From: Plicaturopsis crispa FD-325 SS-3
Lineage: Eukaryota > Basidiomycota > Agaricomycetes > Amylocorticiales > Amylocorticiaceae
Direction of reading: 5' to 3'
Assembly: GCA_000827205.1 (NCBI GenBank)
Contig: KN832565.1
Location: 561,656-625,655, forward strand
Length of the DNA stretch: 64,000 nt
In this document: piece after piece, positions 24,374 to 34,404 of the stretch
Layout: every line of letters starts with the position of its first letter
Position numbering within the stretch: position 1 is the stretch's first letter
Position numbers and translations under genes: made by a program
The notes under the pieces: generated by a model
The model's input: only the letters and a program-made list of their open reading frames with translations
Database searches by the model: none
Told to the model about the DNA's origin: nothing

Positions 24374-26161
24374 ATGCCACGGACAGTCAAGGTTGCGATT
24401 ATTGGCAGTGGCTTAGCCGGCTTAACTTCCGCTTATATGTTGAGCACGATACCACTCAAGAGTGAGGTAGAGATTGAGGTCCATTTATTTGAGAAGGTAC
24501 GTCACTACAGTCTACTTGATGCTTCTAGGGCTTCAATCTGACTGGCAGAAAACAGGCATCAGAGGTAGGCATGGACGTGTCCTCAGTGTCTCTTCCACCG
24601 TCCGAAGGAATGGGCGAATGGAGAGTTGATGTGCCGATGCGCTCTTTCCAAGGAGGTGAGTGAGCCACGCGAGCTCGATTTCTTATGGTGGTTAATCGTT
24701 AGGCTGTAGGATATTATCCCCAACTTATATCGCTGTACAAACGCCTTGGAGTAGCGTTCCGCCGAGCGGACTTTTCCTACTCTTTTTCCTCGTTTCTACC
24801 GTCCACCAATTTGCAGGCCCAAAAAATAACGGCTCATACGATTTACAACGGTCTATCTGGACGTGCTGGCATAAGCATGCCATCTGCCCTCCACGACCAC
24901 CCATATGCCGTCTCGAAGGAAGACTCACTGCTCGCCGGATTATTCGCTAGTGCATTCGCCTATGGGGCATTTTGCTTCATAGCTCTTCAGCTGGCCTGGA
25001 ATTATCTCAGGCTGCTTGCGTTGACTCTTCCACTCACACGACCGACGCGCGTTCCCGAGATGACCTTCCGCGAATGGGCGGATTCCACGGCCCCGGATAG
25101 TATTGCGGCTCGGTGGATAGGACTGGACGCGTCGTGGCACGCGTTTGTACAGCAGATTCTCGTCCCTCTATTCTCTGCCGTATGTACAGCTCCCGCGGAG
25201 GACGTGATGGATCACCCGGCGGAAGAATTTTTAGGTGCAAAGCTTTCGCTATCCTATTGTCGCAGAGATAAATTGACCCCACTGTGTAGATTATATATGG
25301 TTAACTCTGGGCACACACCATTACGTCGTCATGAACGGTGTGCGCGACGTCGTTGCACGCTTAAGTGCCCACATCCCGCACATCCACCTTGCCTCGCCCA
25401 TTATCTCCCTCAGCCAGGATGCACAGTGTCCACATCTCGTGACCGTCCAATGCACGGGTAACATAGCCTACACAGGTTTCTCGCACATCATCTTTGCCAC
25501 GCAGGCTAACCACGCAGTCCCCCTCCTGCGTTCGTATGCCTCCAGTCTCCCCGCCGCATCAAGCGCCCTCGACGCCCAAATAAGGTGTTTGCAGAGCCTC
25601 ACGTACCGTCCGACAATTGTTATCAACCATACGGATCCCACGCTGATGCCTGACTCCGCGCACGATCGGCGCAACCTCAACCTCATCTCAGCAGCCGCGT
25701 CCGACGTGCATTCGACCTGCGAAACAAATGACCGACCGGCTCACTGCGTTTCGCAGTCGTACACGATGGCGACACACGTCCTCCATAAGGGAGATACGGC
25801 GTCGGCATCGGTATTCCAGACAACGAACCCTCTTTTCCCGCCGCGCCAGGATACGATCCTGTCCGTTGCACACCTCGAACGTGCGGTCTTGACGCTCGAT
25901 GCCAAGCGTGCTTTGCGGGGTTTGTACTCCAGCTCAGCGACGGAAGGTGGAACGACTCCAGGTTTAGGTCCGTTACAAGGAGCAGGGAAGTCCGCCGGAG
26001 TCCGTCTAGGTGAGAGTGTGGGGGCAGGGATTTGGTTTGTGGGCAGCTATGCGGCAGGTGGCATTCCGCTTCTAGAGGGATGTGTGGTGAGTGCGCGTAA
26101 TGTGGTGGAGAAGGGTGTGCTTGCGAGTGAGGGTGTGCCGGTAGTCGAAAGTCCATGGTGA
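24374..26161 (+). CDS. FAD-dependent amine-oxidase-like oxidoreductase
   Basis: Four exons (24374-24496, 24556-24655, 24710-25234, 25290-26161) give 539 residues. The N terminus is a Rossmann dinucleotide-binding motif, VAIIGSGLAGLTSAYML, closing with an acidic residue about 30 residues on (VHLFEK). A hydrophobic stretch, GLFASAFAYGAFCFIALQLA, could anchor it to a membrane. The second Rossmann half appears around VQCTGNIAYTGFSHIIFATQA, and the C-terminal FAD-binding segment is GAGIWFVGSYAAGGIPLLEGCVVSARNV. The architecture matches fungal FAD/NAD(P)-binding proteins related to amine oxidases and to the bacterial COG2907 group. The substrate is unknown. Neighbours give no pathway clue. Confidence 0.85.
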
Positions 26162-26922
26162 CTTAGTATATTACTGTTATGGTACGTGCTGTGTCGTTTT
26201 GGTTGATATTGCACTTACATGACACTCAACAATTCGTTGGCAGCATCTAAACATAAAGGCCGTTGGGTCATCCTGGATTAATTGGAGTCCGTCTTTCAGC
26301 CCTGTCGCATGCCTAACCCGGCGCCAAATCACTTAACATATATCATGTGAACATGGGCCGGCTCCGTACCACAGCTTTCGTCTTGGATTATCAGTCTACA
26401 GATTCTCAAGCCGTTCACTGATATACTGTGTACACTGACATCAAACGCTTCTTTTTAGTCCCGAACGCTCAGGAGATCGAACGGTAAACACCTATTAGAG
26501 CTAGCGTCGTACTGAAACGGCGTTGGCGGCGACTAGCTGGTCATCCGCTCCGCGAAGCGATGCATTCACTTCTCCAGTAAGTCATTGCATTGCCAGTAGT
26601 CTGATAGCGCTGACTTAACCTCCGATTGTGCAGGGGCGCTGATGCCCCCTTCCATGCAATCAAGTCTGCAACACCAGCGAGGAGAAGCAAGTTGTCCTGT
26701 ATCTGCGGTAAGACTGACCACAGGAAACACCGCATATACTCACTAAAGCCAAGACACCTGTCATGTCGGCGCTGTGTCTCGTGCGACGAGCTCCTCCGAT
26801 ACTTGCGGCGCCTGCGAACGCCTGATCACTGTCGGTCCAGGAAATTTACCGCGCCTTAGGACACGAATCCTATAAAATGCGGACACCTAGTCGAAGTCCC
26901 GCCATCTCATCTCACAGTCGCA
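26162..26922. other. Intergenic with nuclease promoter
   Basis: No gene recognised. The final 60 bp hold the promoter of the NucA/NucB-like gene, with a TATA box at 26871-26877. Confidence 0.4.
26871..26877 (+). promoter_or_regulatory. TATA box of NucA/NucB-like gene 1
   Basis: TATAAAA, 46 bp before the start codon. The paralogue at 43632 has CCTATAAAATG at nearly the same distance, so the match is conserved between the copies. Confidence 0.65.
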
Positions 26923-27773
26923 ATGTTCGTACCCAGCCTCCTCGCCCTCCTTGCTGTCGTCACCGCAGCCATCGCCACACCCATCGAAGTCATGACGGTG
27001 TCGCACGATGGTCAGCTTACGAGCCGCGAGTTTGTCGACGACTCCATCGTATACGCCCAGAGGCCAGGAAACGAATCGTCCTGGGTCAGCCAGCACAGCC
27101 AGGTGAACGCGACGGGACACACCCTCATCGCATACAACCTCAACTTCGACTGTGGAGCGGGAAACATCCCGCTCCCCGAGATCTGCGCGAACGTGTGCTA
27201 CTACGTTTATTGTGAGTTGGCTACGACTACCAGTGCGTACAGGATCTGAGCAATATGACCTTTCAGGCAAGGGCGGGAACTTCCAGCAGACGCGGAAGAG
27301 TGGGCGGACCGTCGCCGCTGAGTGCAAGAAGAGCCCGAATAAGTGCAGCACCAAATCCAATGCGCCTGGCGGCGCGTTCCCGCACTCGGACTATCAGTGC
27401 GATGAATATCCTATGGCGTCTACCACGGACGGCGGGATTGCCAACGTCGCTACACGCTGTTTGCCAGCGCAACAGAACCGCTGTAAGTTTTGTTCTGCGA
27501 TCTATATCATCTCGTGTCATGCTCATCTGTTTGTTGCTCTCACAGCGGCCGGAGGGAAGTTAAACGGAGTGCCCGTCGGTCAAACAGCCACAACAGGTAA
27601 GTAGGCCTGGCGTCTTGTCTTGTTGGCATGAGAAGACGGAGTAGCTAACCCCGATGACTCTGGTAGTATTGATCAACCCGGGCAGTGCACCCTTTTACTG
27701 TGAGCGGTATGGAAACCCGAATCAGCACACAACAAACTGCCACCCTGCGGGCGACGACAAAAGGCAGGCTTAA
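26923..27773 (+). CDS. Secreted NucA/NucB-type deoxyribonuclease-like protein, copy 1
   Basis: Four exons (26923-27211, 27267-27482, 27546-27596, 27667-27773) give 220 residues. A signal peptide of about 18 residues ends at AIATP. The mature protein is small and Cys-rich: FDCGAGNIPLPEICANVCYYVYC, then the NucA/NucB-like core RKSGRTVAAECKKSPNKC, YQCDEYPMASTTDGG, RCLPAQQN and a C-terminal FYCERYGNP. CDEYP.AST is the hallmark of the NucA/NucB nuclease family, whose acidic residues hold the catalytic metal. An extracellular DNase, for feeding or for competing with other microbes, is the best guess. The start follows a TATA box by 46 bp. The second copy at 43632 has identical exon lengths. Confidence 0.85.
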
Positions 27774-28033
27774 ATGAGTGCCAGTAGTGACGTCTATGCA
27801 CGCGCACACTTTTATTTTGTGCTCAAATATGACATGATGATTCTTGGGCCTTTCACCAGTGCGACACTATTTGCCGGTGTGCAAGCTGAACGTAGTATCC
27901 ACGCCCTTCGCAAAGGAAATATGGTGACATTCAGGCAGAAATATAGCTATGTAGTGAGACTGTGATCAGAGAGGGCCGGCAAGCTCAAGTCAACTGACTT
28001 CAACAAGACTTTCATACTGCGACTTCCAGCTTC

Positions 28034-28041
28034 CGCTACGC
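28034..28041. repeat. Target site duplication (left), CGCTACGC
   Basis: Eight bases CGCTACGC directly before the left inverted repeat, exactly repeated at 29136-29143 after the right one. Confidence 0.85.
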
Positions 28042-28082
28042 CAAGAGGCGAACGAAAGTGAAATCGCCGACCCTATGCCTCC
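28042..28082 (+). repeat. Left terminal inverted repeat
   Basis: 41 bp, identical to the reverse complement of 29095-29135. Confidence 0.9.
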
Positions 28083-29094
28083 GAGGACCCCGACCAAGCA
28101 CTTTTTCGTGATTTTCCGCAGTGTTTCGAAGATTTATAAACAGTTTGCGTCGTTTCCGCCCCGTTCCTTGCACTTTCTCCGTAAATCGATTTTGGCTGGC
28201 ATGTGTAGGTTCCTGTAAAGAGGTCCTCAAAATATGGAAGCCCCAAGTGCCTTAGTAGATAAGATAAATAGGATTCCACAACGAGCTACAGACAGGGGTC
28301 ACCGTGGATGCTCGTTCTCCACGATTTCCATCTCAAACGCTATTCTGCGCATCTGGAACTCTGTTCTGTATATGGATAGAGAGATTTGGATGTCAGACAC
28401 CCCTCGAATCACCAGGAGAATGAGATGCTAGGGCCCGAGATCTACCCTCTCCTGGAACCTTGTCTATGACGACTGCAATCCAGATATGTGATATTTTGTA
28501 CCATGGACCACTCTGAAGGTAAACGAGGTACTCAAGGAGTGATTCCTATCAGTAGTCCAGTTTTAACCTGCTTAAATCGATCCAAAATCACGAGAACTCA
28601 TGCCAAACTTGCAGAAATGACTGTTTAGCAGCAACATATGGAGTATTCACTTGAACTGAGCCTTAGAAAATGAGCCCCCGTGTCTCAGAGCAGTGCATGC
28701 ATGCTAGTACTGTCGAAGCTCCGAGAGACCAGTGGCAATAACGAGCTAGAACATGTATTCTCAACAGTACGAGCAGGCAAGATTTCGCGCCACCGCAGAA
28801 AATAACGCGACGCGTCTTGACGCGTGAACGAAAAAGATTCTCACGGTTTCCCTCGAGCGTTTCTCTCGATAAACAGTCTGAGGAATATCTATACCATACT
28901 GAGTCTTTTTGGTCTCAAATTTTACCTGGACCTATGGAGTTCGGACCACTGCAAGCACGAGTAAAATTTTTATGAGCAGGTAATATAGTCAAAATGTCGC
29001 CGTGCAAAACTCGACGCAAGGGCCAACGAAACTCGCCGATACAGGACCCCGGTCACTTAACCACTATGAAGCAGTGCATGAGCTTACCAATCAT

Positions 29095-29135
29095 GGAGGC
29101 ATAGGGTCGGCGATTTCACTTTCGTTCGCCTCTTG
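29095..29135 (-). repeat. Right terminal inverted repeat
   Basis: 41 bp, ends in CGCCTCTTG, followed at once by the duplicated CGCTACGC. Confidence 0.9.
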
Positions 29136-29143
29136 CGCTACGC

Positions 29144-29875
29144 AGTCGCGTCCACATCTTGCTCCGAACCGTCAACATCCTACCCATTATTTTTCATTGT
29201 GCACCATCTTACTGCTCGTCGTAAACGTACCGCATGCATATCGCCGATTCTCTACTGCCAAATGGATCTCAAGTGGATGCTCTGCATGTCAAAATTCGAC
29301 GATTCGAAGGCTCACACCTTAAGTAGTACTAATGCACTGTCTACGTTGATTGAGTCCTCTGAGACTGACCTTGCTCTGGCCTACCATTGTGCCCCATCCT
29401 AGAAATTTACGCCTGCGGCCAGTGCTAGTGATATCTGACTCAAGGAGTTGAGTATCTGTAGAACGAGGCCACCCCATGCGTGCATATGCACGCTGAAATC
29501 GCACGAAACTGGGTTCTCGGTCCGCTTCTTGCTGATTCCGATGGTCCTCAAAATGCCTGGCATCCATCCAGAGACGTTCATCCATCTCCTACTGTCGGCG
29601 AACACCGAGGTCGTGCGAGGTACACACTGCTATCAGGGCTGTATGACCTCTACCATGTCCTGTGCACTGCACCCTCGTGTGAGTGTCATCAACACCTTAT
29701 CTCTGAAGTTCCATCAGCTCAACATGCGTTAGCTGTGTTCTGTTCAAAGGATTACGCGTCCGAGCGTCTAGTATTAACGCTCACACCATTCCGCATACTT
29801 AATGGTCAAGTGATGCTTTGATTAGGACTTTCCGCGGCCTTTTCCCGCTGCACCCCATCCCACCGTTTACCTTGA
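29144..29875. other. Intergenic
   Basis: About 730 bp between the transposon and the membrane-protein gene. Short open frames only; nothing recognised. Confidence 0.4.
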
Positions 29876-30941
29876 ATGACTTCTCTGGACGAGCGTGGAA
29901 AACTCGCCGTCGCAATCATAGCATTCTACTTGCCGTGCTCACTCTTTACTGTGGTCCTCGTACTGAGGCACGGCTTCAAACGCGACGCAGGATGGATATT
30001 CCTTCTTGCTTTGGCCATCTGTAAGTGCATACTTACGCCTTTGAACAAATGCGTTTCATGTATTCAATGGGCCTGCTAGTGCGAATTTCTTTCGGTGTCA
30101 TATACATGGCAGCTGAACTGATCCGGCCACGAAATCCTAGACTATATGCGACGGCAAGCATATTTCAGGGTATCGGGGTCTCCCCGCTCCTACTAGCAAC
30201 GCTAGCATTTCTTGGGGCCATGTCTGTATGCGGTTTCTACTCCGCGTATTTCGTTACTCGGCTTGCGCATGACTGACGCCACAAATTCAGCGGGCAGGAT
30301 ATATCTGGAAGAAGTACGACCACCACAAAGGTCTTGCGCCTACTAGGAATGTTTACACTAGTAGCATTGGTGCTGCTCATCGATGGCGGGGCAACATCCG
30401 CCCTCGACAATGCAAACACGTCGAATCGGCCGAAAACCATCAAGAGAATAGGATACCTCATGTTTGTGGCACTTTATATCCTCTTCTCTGGCGTCCACAT
30501 AGTGTTTTGGGTTTTCAGAGGGCCTCTGTCGCCCTCCCGACGCTTGGTAAGTAATGCACCGACCTACTCCACAGCTTTAATTCTTCTGACACATATACGT
30601 GCGCATTCGTGTCCCAGCTTCTCAAGGGTATTTCTGCGGCACTGCCGTTCATCGGCGTGCGCGTGGTCTACGGCGTACTTTCAGTATACTCTTCGGAGGG
30701 ACACGACGTCGCCACCACTGTAATCTCCCCCAGAACCTCGATCTCCAAGTTCAACACCGTCAACGGGAGCTGGGCACTCTACCTGACCATGTCTCTCCTA
30801 TCGGAATACATCGCAGTGTGTATTTATATCGCGGTCGGTATGATGATCCGGGTGGAGAGGGTCGAAACGGAAGGCCAGCGGAGCGCCGAGACCACTGTGG
30901 ACACTGCACAAGATAATCATACAGCGCATGCCGGCGCTTGA
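29876..30941 (+). CDS. Fungal seven-helix membrane protein, DUF7702-like
   Basis: Four exons (29876-30020, 30080-30221, 30291-30546, 30618-30941) give 288 residues. Seven hydrophobic segments can be seen: LAVAIIAFYLPCSLFTVVLVL, GWIFLLALAILRISFG, LYATASIFQGIGVSPLLLAT, LLGMFTLVALVLLIDGG, IGYLMFVALYILFSGVHIVFW, GISAALPFIGVRVVYGVL and LYLTMSLLSEYIAVCIYIAVG. The pattern RHGFKRDAGWIFL followed by LRISFG matches fungal proteins I know as DUF7702. The function is unknown; a receptor-like or transporter role is only a guess. Residues after the last helix are acidic and polar, probably cytosolic. Confidence 0.8.
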
Positions 30942-31307
30942 TGGTGCGCTATAGGACTTTTGGTCTTCTTATAGCTCGGTATCATTTGCGTTGAGGATTG
31001 CAAGTCGTGTTGTCTTCCCCCGAATGACACAGATTTTGTCTAATTTATGTGGTAAGTATTGGCAGACTGCACATCATGGAAAGTATCAGGTGCGTGACTA
31101 CTTCGTACCGTTCGCGAAGTCGGTCAACGTTGGACATATACTGACTGACGTCACATCATAGCGCAGAGCTGAGGTCACTTCTGAATCACCTCTTGGACTT
31201 AAATATGTATGCTAGCCCTGTCCAAGGGCGAGCTGTTGTATATCCCTGCCATTCCCTTGTCAGACTCTAAACAAGCGATTAAACGGTAAGAAAAAGTAAC
31301 CGCCACG
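30942..31307. other. Intergenic
   Basis: 366 bp holding the 3' end of the membrane-protein gene and the promoter of the phosphosulfolactate-synthase-like gene. Nothing further recognised. Confidence 0.4.
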
Positions 31308-32749
31308 ATGTCAACATCCGCCCTCGCGCGTACGCTTGCGCCCCTCCGGAACACTACCGCCCGGAGTGCTCTGGCTTTCTCTGCACTTCGTGGGGTAGCA
31401 ACCAAGGCGGAGAAGACCGCGTTCCCCTTCGTTCCTATGAACGCGCTTGAAAAGAAACCCAGGTCGACCGGGTTGACAGAGATCAGAGGCCCTTACTATT
31501 CGGTGATGGGCCCACGTTAGTGCGTACTTGTTTCTTTCACAACGGGCGCGCACTGACGAGACGTGTGATCCGTAGTCTCCAAGACATATTCGATACATTT
31601 GGCGAATATGTCGATGGCGTAAAATATGCCGTATGCTTCCACTTGTTTCCTTGTTCGTGTACTACTTGCATTGATGACTCTGTTGCATCCAGGGCGGGTC
31701 CTTCACGCTGCAGGATCAAGATTCCTTGAAGAAGATGATCAACATCGCGCACGACAATGGTGCATATGTGTCGACGGGCGGGTTCCTCGAACGCTTGCTT
31801 TCCTCGAGCCCCGCAGACAAAGATTTAGTCGAAAAATACCTTCGCACGTGCAAACAGCTTGGGTACGTCTGTCCTACCGGGTGTTCTCGAGCAAGGCGTT
31901 CATACGAATCCGTCGCAGCTTCGATGTCTTAGAGGTCCGTCCCCCGTGCCATGTAATAAAATATAAATCCCAACTTATCGCAAACTAGATTTCGACGGGC
32001 TTCGTGAGCATCCCCGAGCGTGACTGGCAGAATCTGGTCCAGCTCGTCGCATCGCACGGGCTCAAGCCCAAGCCCGAGATCGGCATAGCATTCGGCGCGG
32101 GCGGCGGCGAGTCCGAGGAGCTCGACGCGCCCGTGCGGGACCCCTCGTGGGTCGTGAGTCGGGGCCGGGCCCTGCTCGACGCGGGCGCGGACAAATTGAT
32201 GATCGAGAGCGAGGGGATCACGGAGAATGTCAAGGTGTGTTGAGGTCTTGATTTTCTGAGTGTATATGAGGCTGATGGAGGGGCGACCGTGCGCATAGTC
32301 GTGGCGGACGGATGTGATCAGCAAGATTGAGGATGGTTTGCGTACGTCGTCACTCTATTGTTAGACTCATGCGAGTCGCTCAGCGCGCCCTTTTTCTAGC
32401 GTCGGACAAGGTCATGTACGAGGCTGCGGACCCCGCAGTATTTTCGTACTACATCGTGAGCCCTTGATCCAATGCCCGCAAAGTGTGTGTACGCTGACGC
32501 TAGGTATTCTGCAGCAAAACTTCGGGGCGGATGTCAATGTTTTCATGTATGTTTCCGGCTGGCTTTTCTCGCCGTACGAATTCTCTGACTCTGTTACAGA
32601 GACCATTCGCAAATCGTCCAGCTAGCTGCTCTGCGTCGCGGGATTTGGGGCACGGTATGTCTACGGTCCATCCCACAAATCGCCGCTTATTGACTATGCC
32701 ACAGAACTCTACCTTCGGTCGGATTGTGACCTTCCCGCACAGCGTTTGA
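31308..32749 (+). CDS. Phosphosulfolactate synthase-like protein (ComA/HSA32 family)
   Basis: Ten exons, among them one of 16 bp (31919-31934), give 309 residues. The first 40 residues are rich in Arg, Ala, Ser and Thr with no acidic residue (ARTLAPLRNTTARSALAF), which looks like a mitochondrial presequence. The TIM-barrel family motifs follow: EIRGPYYSVMGPRYLQDIFDTFG, VDGVKYAGGSFTL, AYVSTGGFLERLL, LGFDVLEISTGFVSIP, DKLMIESEGI, VMYEAADPAVFSYYI and VNVFIDHSQIVQLAALRRG. In archaea ComA adds sulfite to phosphoenolpyruvate, the first step to coenzyme M; in plants HSA32 serves in heat tolerance. Fungi do not make coenzyme M, so the role here is open. Confidence 0.9.
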
Positions 32750-32951
32750 GAGGTGGTGGATCTGGAGATGACTGTAGCATAATGACAATGAACATTCAAT
32801 GTATTCGCTCACCTATGTACCGCTGTATAATACAACTTCGTATGGATGAAAGCCGCGGACATAGACAGTTGGATCGTTCGTATTCCGTTTCAAACGCTTT
32901 GTATTCGGAAGGCTACATACAAATTGTCTACAGTACCGCAAATCCATACAG

Positions 32952-34039
32952 CTACAAGTTGAGCGAAGCCTTCACATCCTTCCACACATGGCCTGGCCAC
33001 AACTTATTCGAGCTATCGCCCGCCTCCGGTCCCTCCTTGTTCTCCTTCGGCACCCACGCGGTGCTCACTATACCCTGCTCAATAGCAAGCTGCATACCCG
33101 TCCGGAACTCTGCGAGCGGAACATCATCCGGGATGGCGTCGACGTGCACGACGGGGTATTTCCCTTCGTAGAGCTTGGAAACTTCGAGAATGGTTGTGCG
33201 TGCGCCTTGGATGCGGAACGTCGCGTTGGCGAGCTGGGAGGCGGGCAGATGCGTCACCGTGTACGCGACGAAGCCTTTGTACATATCAGGCACGTCGTAT
33301 GTCAGAAATTTGACATGTGCGGGACTGGAAAGTGGCGCACCTCCGATGTCTGACATTGATGTGGCGGTGAAGGGCGTCTGGCCCTTACCGACGAGGTTAA
33401 ATTTCCCCGTCTCCTCCAAGGCGACGACCCAAGGCAGCAACTCGGAGAACGTGCCAATCTAGATCGCAGGCCAATGTCAGCGAGCCGTGGAGAATGCCTG
33501 TATATCATGCTCACATAATATCGCGCGAATGGCAAGCCGATAGATTTCACATACTCTACAATCAGTCGCGTCAGACTTTGCGTCGTCTCATATGACAATG
33601 ACTTACCCAAGACCTCGTCTTTGGGACGGACGTACTCCAGAGTCTGCCCCTCTATCGGCATGCCGAACTCCGAGGGCACAAACAACGCAACGCCCGCCTC
33701 CTTGGCCGCCAGGGCGAGGTCCCTCTGCCACACAACTCCTGCTGCCCCAACAACCGAAACGACAACCTCGACCTTGTGCTCACGGAGGATCCGGGTAAGC
33801 TCTGTGCTGTTGGCGTAGTCGGCTGTGACCGACTTGACACCGGCGGGCAGGGTGTGGGCTGTGCCGCCTGCACGCAGGACGATGAGGACAGATGCGTCTT
33901 TCTCAGCCGCGAGTGCCTACGAGACGGTATTTTTCGCCGATGAGCCATTTCATGCATTTGAGTGCAACCTGCTTACCTGGATAACGTGGGTGCCAAGGGC
34001 TCCGGCACCAAAGACAGCGATGGATTTGTAGGTCGACAT
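32952..34039 (-). CDS. NmrA-like family protein 1 (subgroup A)
   Basis: Modelled with five exons following the plan of the other array members, about 284 residues; the internal exon ends were not individually checked. Rossmann motif FGAGALGTHVIQ at the N terminus, a catalytic-region motif LFVPSEFGMPIEGQ, the short exon EYVKSIGLPFARYY, then GKFNLVGKGQTPFTATSMSDIGG and FVAYTVTHLPASQLANATFRIQG. Such proteins bind NAD(P)(H); relatives include isoflavone and phenylcoumaran ether reductases and the redox sensor NmrA. The substrate is unknown. It ends GPEAGDSSNKLWPGHVWKD, a subgroup A signature shared with genes 2-4. It is separated from the main array by about 12.7 kb and diverges from the SNF2 gene. 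Confidence 0.88.
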
Positions 34040-34404
34040 TGCGGCGTACCAGACGGGTTTGTTGCGGGGAATTGCAACAGCCCATTACTGCTGGCATTAT
34101 TTCTATAGTCCAGATTTTTGTCAATGAGTCCGCTCTTACTGAGCGCGTTACTTACACATCTACTACACGCACCGAGGAATCGGAGGATGACCGCAAGGCA
34201 ATTATTGCATCGGTAGCAATGACAAGCGGACCAAAGTGAACCGGTTCAACACGAGCGGAGTTTAAAATGTGCTGGCTGCGGCTGCTGTGGCGGAAATCTC
34301 TCTGTGCGAACGCCATCTCAGTCGATTTTGTTTTGCAGATCACGCGCGGCGCAGAACGGTATTCTCTACTCGACGCGACTGACTTTTGACAGTCGGGCAC
34401 GGCC
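34040..34404. promoter_or_regulatory. Divergent promoter region, NmrA-1 and SNF2
   Basis: 365 bp between the divergent start codons. No clear TATA box or repeat recognised. Confidence 0.4.

Larger units (their letters stand above)
28042..29135. mobile_element. Non-autonomous hAT-like DNA transposon, 1,094 bp
   Basis: The ends are perfect 41-bp terminal inverted repeats (28042-28082 and 29095-29135) starting CAAGAGGCGAACGAAAGTG, flanked by a perfect 8-bp direct duplication. Eight-base target duplications and a CA(A/G)AG-like end fit the hAT superfamily; this assignment is inference. The interior is AT-richer than the genes around it and encodes no transposase domain I can recognise, so the element would need a transposase from elsewhere. 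The intact repeats and duplication suggest a fairly recent insertion. It lies between the first nuclease gene and the seven-helix protein gene and interrupts no visible gene. Confidence 0.85.
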
